Source: Paulinella micropora (taxonomy: Eukaryota; Cercozoa; Imbricatea; Euglyphida). From it: 21,084 nt of DNA. Of this stretch, positions 1 through 7,766 are shown piece after piece (positions within the stretch are counted from its first letter, which is position 1; each line of letters opens with the position of its first letter). The position numbers and the translations under genes are program-made. Location: contig BJOX01000070.1 in NCBI GenBank assembly GCA_009731375.1, forward strand, positions 844,223 to 865,306. Direction: 5' to 3'. Below the pieces are notes generated by a model. That model was given only the letters and a program-made list of their open reading frames with translations, was not told the origin of the DNA and ran no database searches.

Positions 1-37
<37 letters not shown>

Positions 38-337
38 GCGACATACATACATACATACACACATACATACATACATACATACGTACATACATACATACGT
101 ACATACATAAATACATACATGCATGCATACATAATATAACATAACATAACATAACATAACATGACATAACTGACATAACATAACATAACATAACACAATA
201 AAACACAACACAACAACACAATAATACAACACAACACAACGTAACGTAACGTAACAACGTAACGTAACGCAACCTAACATAACATAACGTAACGTAACGT
301 AACGTAACATAACATACATACATACATACATACACAG
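1..337. repeat. Microsatellite-rich FBPase intron
   Basis: A (CT)n run (1-34) is followed by (ACAT)n (about 45-135), then degenerate pentamers ACATA/ACGTA/ACACA (about 136-310) and more ACAT up to a CACAG acceptor at 333-337. No coding sequence is seen. Because it directly precedes an FBPase exon, I read it as the 3' part of an FBPase intron. Confidence 0.8.
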
Positions 338-385
338 GTCGGGACCATTTTTGGAATCTACAAGAAGTCACCGATAAGCTCTCAT
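338..385 (+). CDS. FBPase exon [12 protein letters not shown]
   Basis: A CACAG acceptor is followed by 48 nt (16 codons, phase 0) reading [16 protein letters not shown], then a CAT|GTAACA donor. VGTIFGIY is a hallmark FBPase segment lying just after DPLDGSSNID in the family. The last four residues (ISSH) are not conserved, so the donor is the least certain part. Confidence 0.8.
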
Positions 386-430
386 GTAACACATACATAC
401 ATACATACATACATGCATACATATACGTAG

Positions 431-474
<44 letters not shown>

Positions 475-1679
475 TTATATNNNNNNNNNNNNNNNNNNNN
501 NNNNNNNNNNNNNNNNNNNNNNNNNNNNNNNNNNNNNNNNNNNNNNNNNNNNNNNNNNNNNNNNNNNNNNNNNNNNNNNNNNNNNNNNNNNNNNNNNNNN
601 NNNNNNNNNNNNNNNNNNNNNNNNNNNNNNNNNNNNNNNNNNNNNNNNNNNNNNNNNNNNNNNNNNNNNNNNNNNNNNNNNNNNNNNNNNNNNNNNNNNN
701 NNNNNNNNNNNNNNNNNNNNNNNNNNNNNNNNNNNNNNNNNNNNNNNNNNNNNNNNNNNNNNNNNNNNNNNNNNNNNNNNNNNNNNNNNNNNNNNNNNNN
801 NNNNNNNNNNNNNNNNNNNNNNNNNNNNNNNNNNNNNNNNNNNNNNNNNNNNNNNNNNNNNNNNNNNNNNNNNNNNNNNNNNNNNNNNNNNNNNNNNNNN
901 NNNNNNNNNNNNNNNNNNNNNNNNNNNNNNNNNNNNNNNNNNNNNNNNNCCACCCTTTTTTTACCTTTCCCCTTCCTCCTCTCTCTCGAGGTTTTTCTTT
1001 GGACCCCACCATCGGCGAGTTCATTCTCACGCACCGTGACATCGTGATGCCACGCAAGGGGAAGGTCTATTCCATCAACGAAGGAAACAGTACCAACTTC
1101 GACGAACCAACCAAGGTTGTAGTTATGTTAGGTTAGGTTAGGTTAGGTTAGGTTAGGTTAGGTTAGGTTAGATTATGTTATGTTATGTTATGTTTTTTTC
1201 ATTAACGAAGGAAACAGCATCAACTTTGTCGAACCGACCAAGGTTGTAGTAGTAGTAGTAGTAGTGGTGGTGGTGGTGGTAGGAGTAGTAGTAATCGTAG
1301 TGGTGGTAATGGTGGTGATGGTAGTGGTGGTGGTGGTGGTAGTAGTAGTAGTTGTAGTTATGTTACGTTACGTTACGTTAGGTTAGGTTATGTTTTGTTA
1401 GGTTATGTTAGGTTAGGTTATGTTATCTTATCTTATGTTTCTTTTCATTAACGAAGGAAACAGCATCAACTTCGACAAACCAAGGTTGTTGTAGTTATGG
1501 TGTGTTATGTTGTTTTGTGTTATGTTATGTTATGTTACGTTAGGTTATGCTAGGTTATGTTTTATTAGGTTAGGTTCTGTAATGTTCTGTTATGTCGTGT
1601 TATGTCACGTTCTGGTATGTTGTATTCTGTTTGTGTAGGCGGTTGTAGCGAATTGGAAAGGCGCAGGAGGAAAGGCCAG

Positions 1680-1732
<53 letters not shown>

Positions 1733-2036
1733 ACCTACCTACCTACCTACCTACCTGCATATACATGTATCTGTCAGGTCTGCGCGATACATTGGTAGCA
1801 TGGTGTGAGATTTCTACCTACATACCTACCTACCTACCTACCTACCTACCTACCTTCCTCCCTCCCTGCCTCCCTTCCTCCCTCCCTTCCTCCCTCCCTA
1901 CATATTCATGTATCTTGTCAGGTCTGCCCGCTACATTGGTAGCATGGTCGGCGATGTTCACCGCACTCTGCTCTACGGGGGCATTTTTGCCTACCCCGGT
2001 CTGTATCTATGTATCTATGTCTTTCTGTTCTCTCCC

Positions 2037-2117
<81 letters not shown>

Positions 2118-2195
2118 ATCTATCTATCTATCTTTCTATCTACCTACCTGCCTTTCTATCTTTCTACCTACCTACCTACCTAACTACCTACCTAC

Positions 2196-2269
<74 letters not shown>

Positions 2270-2445
2270 CTCAAGCCGCGTAGCCATATTTTAATGCGCG
2301 CATGTCGGACGGATGCTTACTGTTCATCTCTGTGCTGTGCAGGTGACAAGAAGAACCCTAAGGGCAAGCTGCGCCTCTTGTACGAATGCAACCCCATCGC
2401 GTTTATCATGGAGCAGGTCGTTCTCAGACACAAGTAGAGTATAAC

Positions 2446-2485
<40 letters not shown>

Positions 2486-3363
2486 AGATATTTAGGTAGG
2501 TAGCTAGCTAGCTAGCTGCATCTCTTGTACGAGTGCAACCCCATTGCTTTTATCATGGAGCAAGTCCACCTTCAGACACAGACGTAGTAAAGTATTTTTG
2601 CATCACTTTGACTTCCCTCTCTAACAGTTTGTGAGCAAGTGTTAGCCCAATATGCTCGAACAGAAACTGTTTTGAATTGCATGAGCCATAGATGGATAGG
2701 TAGATACAAGACAGGTGATAGAGTTCCTGCCCACAATAGAACATATTTTACACCAAATGTCCACAGTCATGGGGGGGGGGGGGGGNNNNNNNNNNGGGGG
2801 GGGGGGGGGGGGGGGGCTTCGAACTAATTTTTCTCCTTCAATGTTCAAGATACACTAACGATTAGCACCTCACGTGAAAGCTCTTGTCCTGAGCTGTGGA
2901 ATGACGGCTCTAGCATTTTCAGAGCAGCAAGATCGATGTGCAACGATGCGATCCAAGTTTGAATGAGAAGTTAGTAGTTCTTAACCACAATCAGCAATGA
3001 CTTCAAGCGCTTCGATCTCAGCTATTTCTCATGTTTGTTTTTGTGCAGTGGCTCGTCCAAAAGCTCTGATCAAGAGCTTTCTAATGAGCCATAACATACG
3101 TGATGGATACAAATATTGGCTGAGATCGAAGCGCTTGAATTCATCGTTTATTGTAATTAAGAGTTAGGAACTTCTCGTGGTGTGGCGGCTAGGCGGGCGG
3201 CAAGGCCACGACTGGACGACAGCGGATCTTGGACGTGCAGCCCACGGCGCTGCATGAACGCCAACCGATCTTCTGCGGAAGCTACGACGACGTGACTGAA
3301 GTCGAAGAGGTTAACAGAGAGAGAGAGAGAGAGAGAGATTACATCGGTATCATGTATATATAG
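338..3363 (+). CDS. Fructose-1,6-bisphosphatase gene, 3' half (exon-intron, partial)
   Basis: FBPase hydrolyses fructose-1,6-bisphosphate to fructose-6-phosphate in gluconeogenesis or the Calvin cycle. Visible exons are 338-385, 991-1115, 1639-1679, 1922-1998, 2343-2416 and 3193-3363. From 991 onward all reading phases join without a break. In order they encode [17 protein letters not shown] and [57 protein letters not shown] and [15 protein letters not shown]. These match the conserved C-terminal half of class I FBPase. They include the segments carrying the substrate-binding Asn/Tyr, the Lys of GKLRLLYE and the metal-ligand Glu of LLYECNP. The segment between [10 protein letters not shown] and GFSLDP is missing and probably lies in the gap at 481-949. 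The DPLDGSSN metal site and N-terminus must be upstream of the window, so plastid or cytosolic location cannot be told. Introns are 242-776 bp and mostly simple repeats. Whether the gene is active is uncertain, since several exons have truncated duplicates. Confidence 0.93.
433..949. other. Poly-T run and assembly gap (469 N)
   Basis: A T homopolymer (433-469) and a short AT stretch run into Ns at 481-949. The FBPase residues expected between [10 protein letters not shown] and GFSLDP (the LQPGTNLVAAGY-type segment) are not visible elsewhere, so one or more exons probably sit in this gap. Confidence 0.9.
991..1115 (+). CDS. FBPase exon A ([11 protein letters not shown]...YSINEGN...EPTK)
   Basis: The acceptor is CTCGAG ending at 990. 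The exon begins with GT completing a Gly codon (phase 1) and ends AAG|GTTGTA (phase 0). It encodes [17 protein letters not shown], then a basic stretch, YSINEGN and STNFDEPTK. FBPases have the same order, including the NEGN substrate-pocket motif. Two truncated copies of its 3' end lie downstream, at 1199-1250 and 1445-1490. Confidence 0.92.
1116..1200 (+). repeat. (TTAGG)n array in FBPase intron
   Basis: Just after the exon A donor is an almost perfect run of about nine TTAGG units (about 1128-1171), decaying into TTATG units. Further TTAGG/TTATG/TTACG pentamers recur at about 1362-1440 and 1500-1615 in the same intron. The unit equals the arthropod telomere repeat, but the setting is an intron. 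Confidence 0.85.
1199..1250 (+). pseudogene. Truncated duplicate of FBPase exon A 3' end (copy A2)
   Basis: Reads [15 protein letters not shown] followed by the same donor context, AAG|GTTGTAGT, as exon A at 1069-1123. The first half of the exon is missing and there is no acceptor. TTAGG/TTATG pentamers precede it and (GTA/GTG)n follows. Best read as an intronic exon fragment. Confidence 0.88.
1246..1360 (+). repeat. (GTA/GTG)n trinucleotide tract
   Basis: An imperfect GTA/GTG tract begins within the donor-like GTTGTAGTAGTAG of copy A2. It may have expanded from the donor sequence itself. Its poly-valine translation is not a protein. Confidence 0.85.
1445..1490 (+). pseudogene. Truncated duplicate of FBPase exon A 3' end (copy A3)
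   Basis: A second extra copy, starting TCATTAACGAAGG and ending CCAAGGTTGTTGTAG. It shares SIN (against STN in exon A) and the T-rich leader with A2, so A2 and A3 are closer to each other than to exon A. It lacks 4 nt near its end relative to exon A (TTCGACAAACCAAG), so it is out of frame. Confidence 0.85.
1639..1679 (+). CDS. FBPase exon, 41 nt ([13 protein letters not shown])
   Basis: A GTGTAG acceptor and a CCAG|GTTCTC donor bound 13 codons plus two bases, [13 protein letters not shown] + AG. It joins exon A (phase 0) to the [10 protein letters not shown] exon (AG|G = Arg) without a break. The family has a variable linker of about this length between NEGN...EPTK and [10 protein letters not shown]. 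It is called mainly from phase and position. Confidence 0.72.
1680..1760. repeat. (CT)n and (CCTA)n intronic tract
   Basis: (CT)n starts at the donor itself (1682-1728), followed by (CCTA)n to about 1757. Confidence 0.9.
1753..1804 (+). pseudogene. Truncated duplicate of FBPase exon RSARYIGSM with its acceptor (copy B1)
   Basis: Intron 3' end plus exon start (CATGTATCTGTCAG|GTCTGCGCGATACATTGG) matches 1900-1948, including the CAG acceptor. It encodes RSARYIGSM and then diverges right after ATGGT. If used as an acceptor it would give a short, broken product. Confidence 0.85.
1810..1905. repeat. (CCTA)n / (CCCT,CCTT)n intronic tract
   Basis: Pyrimidine-rich tetranucleotides lie between duplicate B1 and the full exon and may serve as an extended polypyrimidine tract. 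Confidence 0.85.
1922..1998 (+). CDS. FBPase exon B ([21 protein letters not shown])
   Basis: A TGTCAG acceptor and CCCCG|GTCTGT donor bound 77 nt (phase 2 in, phase 1 out). It encodes [20 protein letters not shown] then IFAYPG, the strongest FBPase signature in the window. In the family this segment carries the Arg/Tyr residues that contact the 6-phosphate of the substrate. Confidence 0.96.
1999..2342. repeat. Microsatellite intron between FBPase exons B and C
   Basis: (CT)n at about 2031-2075, (CTTT)n to about 2116, (CTAT/CTAC)n to about 2195, (CT)n to 2232 and (CA)n at 2233-2268. A 70-nt non-repeat stretch then ends in TGTGCAG. No other coding content. Confidence 0.9.
2343..2416 (+). CDS. 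FBPase exon C ([21 protein letters not shown])
   Basis: A GTGCAG acceptor and GAGCAG|GTCGTT donor bound 74 nt (phase 1 in, phase 0 out). It encodes [20 protein letters not shown] then [12 protein letters not shown] holds the active-site Lys and the Glu metal ligand of FBPases. Confidence 0.96.
2516..2590 (+). pseudogene. Truncated duplicate of FBPase exon C 3' end (copy C2)
   Basis: Matches 2369-2440: [14 protein letters not shown] is preserved and homology continues past the donor (TTCAGACACA against TCTCAGACACA). The first part of the exon and its acceptor are absent, and the donor CAG|GTC has become CAA|GTC. GAGA and (TAGC)n repeats separate it from exon C. Confidence 0.88.
2771..2816. 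other. Poly-G run with 10-N gap
   Basis: G homopolymers flank ten Ns at 2786-2795, so this is a gap of arbitrary size caused by the G run. It lies inside the FBPase exon C-D intron. Confidence 0.9.
2965..3176. mobile_element. Fold-back (MITE-like) element, copy 1
   Basis: Terminal inverted repeats of about 55 bp pair 2965-3023 with 3119-3176. The inner 20 bp (TCAAGCGCTTCGATCTCAGC and its complement) are perfect and the outer ends GAGAAGTT/AACTTCTC also pair. The loop holds CTAATGAGCCAT, shared with copy 2, and a local AAAGCTCTGATCAAGAGCTTT palindrome-like stretch. There is no ORF, so it would be non-autonomous. It ends 16 nt before FBPase exon D. Confidence 0.8.
3193..3363 (+). CDS. FBPase terminal exon D ([34 protein letters not shown])
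   Basis: A GGCTAG acceptor with no pyrimidine tract opens [27 protein letters not shown] and [14 protein letters not shown], the usual FBPase C-terminus. Reading straight on, a (GA)n run adds Arg-Glu repeats and ends at TAG 3361-3363. A shortened second copy (3556-3631) ends sooner, in EVEEVYRR-stop. The family usually ends close to the DDV...E region, so the Arg-Glu tail is probably a microsatellite-derived extension. Confidence 0.88.
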   Translation, partial: AGGKATTGRQRILDVQPTALHERQPIFCGSYDDVTEVEEVNRERERERDYIGIMYI

Positions 3364-3440
3364 ACATGATATTGCATCGATATCAAATAGATATAGACAG
3401 GACAGGGACATGGGCATAGACAAAGACATAGAAATAGACC

Positions 3441-3441
<1 letters not shown>

Positions 3442-3477
<36 letters not shown>

Positions 3478-3489
3478 CAGATAGATAGG

Positions 3490-3555
<66 letters not shown>
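3442..3555. repeat. (GATA)n between the two exon D copies
   Basis: An imperfect (GATA)n tract of about 28 units separates exon D and its duplicate D2. Confidence 0.95.
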
Positions 3556-3556
<1 letters not shown>

Positions 3557-3700
3557 CTGCATGAGCGCCAACCGATCTTCTGCGCAAGCTACGACGATGT
3601 GGCTGAAGTCGAAGAGGTGTACAGGAGATAGATAGATATATTACATCGATATCGCGTAGATGTAGACATGGACATCGACATGGACATGGACGTGAACAGA
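3556..3700 (+). pseudogene. Truncated duplicate of FBPase exon D 3' end (copy D2)
   Basis: [20 protein letters not shown] then VYRR and stop TAG at 3629-3631. It matches exon D from 3250 onward. Similarity continues into the 3' flank (TTACATCGATATC; GACAT-type hexamers) to about 3700. The 5' part of the exon and the acceptor are missing, and Gly-Ser has become Ala-Ser. It could instead supply the real C-terminus if spliced in, but no in-phase acceptor is seen. Confidence 0.85.
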
Positions 3701-3910
3701 GAAATGAGATAGACCGATAGATAGGTGGAGAGAATTATACAGACAGAGATAATTTATATAGGTCCTAGGTTATATGTATGTGTGCTAGGCGTACCGCAAA
3801 TTGGGAGGCAGCAAGCTCTGACGGTAATTTATTGGTGTTTTATTTTATTCCACTTTGCTCACTTTATTCATTTATATATTCTTTTATTCATTATCCATTC
3901 ATTTATATAA
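3701..3910. other. Stretch with no gene seen (FBPase 3' flank)
   Basis: AT-rich non-repetitive sequence passes into TTTAT-rich sequence. No coding signal recognised; probably FBPase 3' flank. Confidence 0.5.
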
Positions 3911-3945
3911 TTACTTACTTACTTACTTACTTACTTCCTACTTCC

Positions 3946-3983
<38 letters not shown>

Positions 3984-4135
3984 ACTTACTTACTTACCTA
4001 CTTACTTTACTTTACTTTACTTTACTTTACTTTACTTTACTTGGCTTGGCTTGGCTTGGCTTGGCTTTGCTTTGCTTTACTTTACTTACTTACTTACTTA
4101 CTTACTTATTTATCCACTCACTTACTCATTTTTTC
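3911..4135. repeat. (TTAC)n / (TTTAC)n / (TTGGC)n tract
   Basis: Tetramer TTAC changes into pentamers TTTAC (about 4004-4040), then TTGGC (about 4041-4065), TTTGC/TTTAC and back to TTAC. A gradient of related units suggests stepwise slippage and mutation. Confidence 0.9.
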
Positions 4136-4244
4136 ATGTTAGGACACAGGGTGTCTCCTTGTTTCGCCTGCAACAAACAGCGTCTGTCAGAACCAAACCA
4201 CACAGACTACAGACTGGTTCATCGCAAGACGGGGCCCTGAGATA

Positions 4245-4446
4245 TTCCGATGTCTTAAACACAATGAATGACGATTTCAAGCACTTCTTTCTGAGCTAGT
4301 GCTGAGTATCGTGGCTTGTTTAGTAGCTCATTTGTAAAGCCCTTATCAAGGATTTCTAATGAGCCATGGCACAGGTTCTAGACGCGAGGATTGACTGAGA
4401 ACGAAGCGCTAGAAGTCATTGTTCATGGTAGTTAAGAACTTTTCTG
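4245..4446. mobile_element. Fold-back (MITE-like) element, copy 2
   Basis: A diverged relative of the element at 2965-3176, in the same order: TTTCAAGCACTTCTTTCTGAGC, AGCTCATTTGTAAAGC, TTTCTAATGAGCCATG, ACTGAGAACGAAGCGCT, GTTAAGAACTTTTCT. Its own ends pair imperfectly. No ORF. Two copies 1.1 kb apart identify a family. Confidence 0.75.
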
Positions 4447-5150
4447 CTTATGAAGGCCCCCGCGCAGGGACACCAAGGGCAACAATCGACAATGCAACCA
4501 TATCATTTGACAACAACTCTTAGCATTGTAATTTATTCGTTTCTGCGCTCCTTTGCTTTTTTCTTCTTATATTATGACATATTCGCAGTCTGATGCCACA
4601 AAGATTACATCAAGTATCTTGCGATGAGCTTTGCAAATATACTCGATTTGCAAGTCTGTCATGCGGCATACTGTTTGTTTCTTTGGATTTTGCGATAGAT
4701 AAGATGGGTAGTGCATGGGTATTGATATCTTTACCCTTGCTCTCCATTGGCTGGCATACTTCACAAACCCCATATTACTCACGACATTCAAAACGGCAAA
4801 ATAGTCTAACTTTGAACTCGACGTTCTCCGTCAATGTGTGTGTTAATGGAAACGCTGAAGGCATCGTATGAATGCTCAGCTCAAGGCTCGGAGCGTTCCG
4901 ATGGTGTGTGCTCTGCATTTTTGCATCTCAGCCGCCCTATTGATTGAGAAAAATGAGTTCAGAGCTGGTTTTGCCACTCGAATTTCGCCACTTGAATAAT
5001 AACTGTTTTGAGATTGGTAAGGTTGCAACCTTGTGATTCAGTAATAGGACTGGCATAGTCTGTAGGTTTTTCCCTTCAATGAATTTGCTTCCCTTTTTGG
5101 AGCCGCCATTGGATTACTTATTGATATATATTGATTAAACCAGCCAGTAA
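4447..5150. other. Intergenic, no gene recognised
   Basis: Non-repetitive sequence with short open frames on both strands (for example 4593-4871 plus and 4567-4791 minus), none resembling a known family and none with supporting splice phases. I see no gene here. Confidence 0.5.
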
Positions 5151-5157
5151 AACCAAC

Positions 5158-5205
5158 TACCGGTACGGGTACCGGTAGTACGCGGTAGTACCGGTATTAA
5201 TATTA
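5158..5205. repeat. Palindromic TACCGGTA cluster
   Basis: TACCGGTA occurs twice around CGGG (TACCGGTACGGGTACCGGTA), and AGTACCGGTATT follows at about 5188. Each unit is a self-complementary 8-mer, so the block can fold. Function unknown. Confidence 0.6.
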
Positions 5206-6275
5206 AGTGGTAGTTGTCATAGTTTCCGACCAGTCACCGTCATAGTTTTTGCTTTTCCCCAAAGTATTTTTTCTCAGTATTATCAAAGTCATATCTGAAC
5301 TAATGATGCCACGGTTTGCGAGTACCGCCTTGCACAGACAGCACTGCGGCATGCCGGTGACTCCAATATTGAGCTGTGTTATATTGTTATAGTATTAATA
5401 TATACAATATTATATTGAATCTCAGCCTTATTAATATTTGTTAGACACATGACTCAATGATTTTTTTACTGACTCAATGATTTTTCTCTTCGGCTGCGTC
5501 CCACTCAGCTCCGAGGCTTTGAGTGGCAAGTAATATTTTATTAATATTCAATGAAACGGTGCTTGCATAAAAGACTGAGCCTCGGGGTTTCAAACAGGAA
5601 AGTGTTGAGGGCTCTGCACTGTTACAAATTTGGCTGCATGCCACCGATATGATTTCACTTGCGTGGTTGCAGAGAACGAGCTATTAGAATGGCTGCCATG
5701 CTGATAAAAAATCGACTCAAGTTTCACCACAAATTCAAGTTTTCCTGGACTCTTGAAAAATGAAAAACTTAAACTTGAATGAACGAGTGGCACCTCAACT
5801 GAATCACTAGTTCTACAAGTCAGTTTTGTCACTTTTCACACCAGAAGAAAGTCAAAGTCGAAAATATATGTAAACTACTACAGAGTTGTTTCAGAGTAAT
5901 ATAAACACTATAAAATATTAATATTTGCTTTACTAACAATGTTAATCACTATTAAATATATTAACCGTTATGATATACACAAAAAACCAATGTTGAGGCG
6001 CCTCTTGTACTCTTTCTGGTAAACCTCTGTAAGATCCCATTCACTTAAGTGGATCCGGTCCACTTAAGTGGATCGTAGTAGGTTAAGGGTTAAAATTAAT
6101 AATTATATTCGATATTAATATTAATACAATACTTAAAGTAAAATTAATATTATATATAATCATGTATATTTAATATCAATACCCACTATTAATATCAGTG
6201 AAGTCGCTGACACAAACAGCTAGTCTTCACCTTACACAAGTCACACACTTGACTTTACTGTAATATTAATAACAG
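5170..6275. other. AT-rich intergenic region with recurrent AATATTAATATT-like motifs
   Basis: At least ten short palindromic ATTAATATT-type motifs occur here (for example around 5195, 5395, 5430, 5536, 5918, 6113, 6148, 6190, 6264). A tandem GACTCAATGATTTTT pair lies at about 5451-5488. No coding sequence recognised. Confidence 0.6.
6041..6074. repeat. Tandem palindromes CACTTAAGTGGATC x2
   Basis: Two copies of CACTTAAGTGGATC are spaced by CGGTC. Each centres on the perfect palindrome CACTTAAGTG. The block looks like a dimeric protein-binding site or a remnant fold-back element; no further evidence. Confidence 0.6.
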
Positions 6276-7380
6276 TCCGACACAAGGTCCCAATAACAAA
6301 CAATGCCTCTTAATCCGTGATGGAAGCCATAAATGCAAAAGAAAGAGGGTGTGTGGAAAGGGGAGGGAGGGGATGATTTCAGAAAATGCGAATGCAAAAG
6401 TCAAGGCCTCACGGAGAGATTGTAAGACATCTGAATAGAAGGTTGCTTGGTCTGCGCTCCTATTTTTCCAGGTTGTATTAATAGCGGTGTCCAGTGTGTT
6501 ATTTTCTTGATTTGTTGTTGTTGTTGCTGTTTTTTTTGTTTTTTTTTTTGAATCGAGAAGGAACACATAACACAAACCACAAACAACACAACACAATACA
6601 CACTCAGTCCTAGACAGACAGACAGAAAGAAGGACAGGCAGGGAGAGAGGCAAGCAGGCAGACAACACACAAGAGACACAACACACTCATACTCACACAT
6701 AAGGTCAAAGAGACAATTACTTCTTTAAAGTCAATAAATGGAACAATGCATAAAGTAGAGAAAAGTGATACTTTGAAAGTTGGGGTGGGTTGATGAATTA
6801 AGTTGTAGGAGGGAAAAGTGAAAATGTGGTAGTATTTCAGATTGTATTTCAGATTGAAATACACAATTTGACGTGTATTTCAGATGACTTGAAACACACA
6901 ACTTGGCTATGTTTGGTAGTGAAGTAACTACTCTGATGACCACCTGGGGAGGGGGACACCCCACGTGGTTGACCAGAACAAGTAATACGCAACGCGATTG
7001 CTCCAGAACAAATTCGACTGTGCACATCAAGGGTGTCTCTTTTTTTTTTTCGGCTCTACTAAACGAAATCCAACGATATCAGGTTGGGGGTGCGTGAATG
7101 CCACCCAAGACCAGGGTTTCAGGACCCAAGCCGAAGGGGGGGCACCCGGCTCCTGGATTAGGGAGATTGTGCAGAATGAGCCAACGAGCCATCCCAGAGT
7201 CCAGCCAAAGCTGTGCCGTGACTTCACCCACCCAGACCAAGCCACGACACAGACATCGATCTATGTCCAAACATATCCTTAATCAAAGAACACGAGAGTT
7301 GTTTTGTTTTTGTTTGGTTTTTTGCGAATACAATTCACGAGGACAACAGAAAATATAGAAAACAACCCTGCAGGTAAAGA
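6276..7380. other. Intergenic, no gene recognised
   Basis: Contains a T-rich stretch (6520-6550), degenerate ACAACACA/GACAGACA repeats (6570-6700) and a GC-richer block (about 7080-7265) with short frames on both strands. None resembles a known protein. Confidence 0.5.
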
Positions 7381-7766
7381 GAGGAATAGAGAGAGAGAGG
7401 AGAGGAGAGAGAGAGAGAGGGAGAGAGAGGGAGGGAGGGCAAGGCAGCAAAAGGGGGGGCAGCTGGTGAAAAAAAAAAAAAAAAATTGAGAGTGTTCGCA
7501 ACGTAGCAGATCACAACAGGTCACACTGGTGCGGCGCTGTGCTGTTGGTATGAGAAAGACCCAATCGGGAAAAAAATGAAAAAAAAGGAAATAACCCAAG
7601 AGAAAACACTCCACACGAGCACGGCGACCGCTAGCGGTGGCACCTCAGAACTCAGGCCAGGGGTGGCCGCGTTGAGTCGGGTCCTTTAAGGTGGGAAAGG
7701 GGAAAGATGAGGAGTTATGACTCGAGTTGAGGGATTTGGGGAGGGGGGACGGCGGGGGAGGCGGTG
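7381..7766. repeat. GA-rich tract, A run and short unique stretch before gap
   Basis: (GA)n with GGGA interruptions (7381-7440), an A run (7470-7486), then about 270 nt of non-repeat sequence up to the gap. On the minus strand 7684-7646 reads DPTQRGHPWPEF-stop, a weak candidate for a GSK3 terminal exon. Confidence 0.6.

Noticed and set aside
1128-1171. A true chromosome end (telomere)
   Set aside because: The TTAGG run is short, inside an intron, and flanked by genic sequence on both sides.
4567-4871. Possible small genes on both strands
   Set aside because: Overlapping short frames with no recognisable family, splice context or composition signal.
5590-5832. 80-codon minus-strand open frame
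   Set aside because: Not similar to any family I know, single exon, in AT-rich intergenic sequence; chance is more likely.
7027-7282. Overlapping open frames on both strands in a GC-richer block
   Set aside because: Three frames are open at once, which points to composition; none has a recognisable motif.
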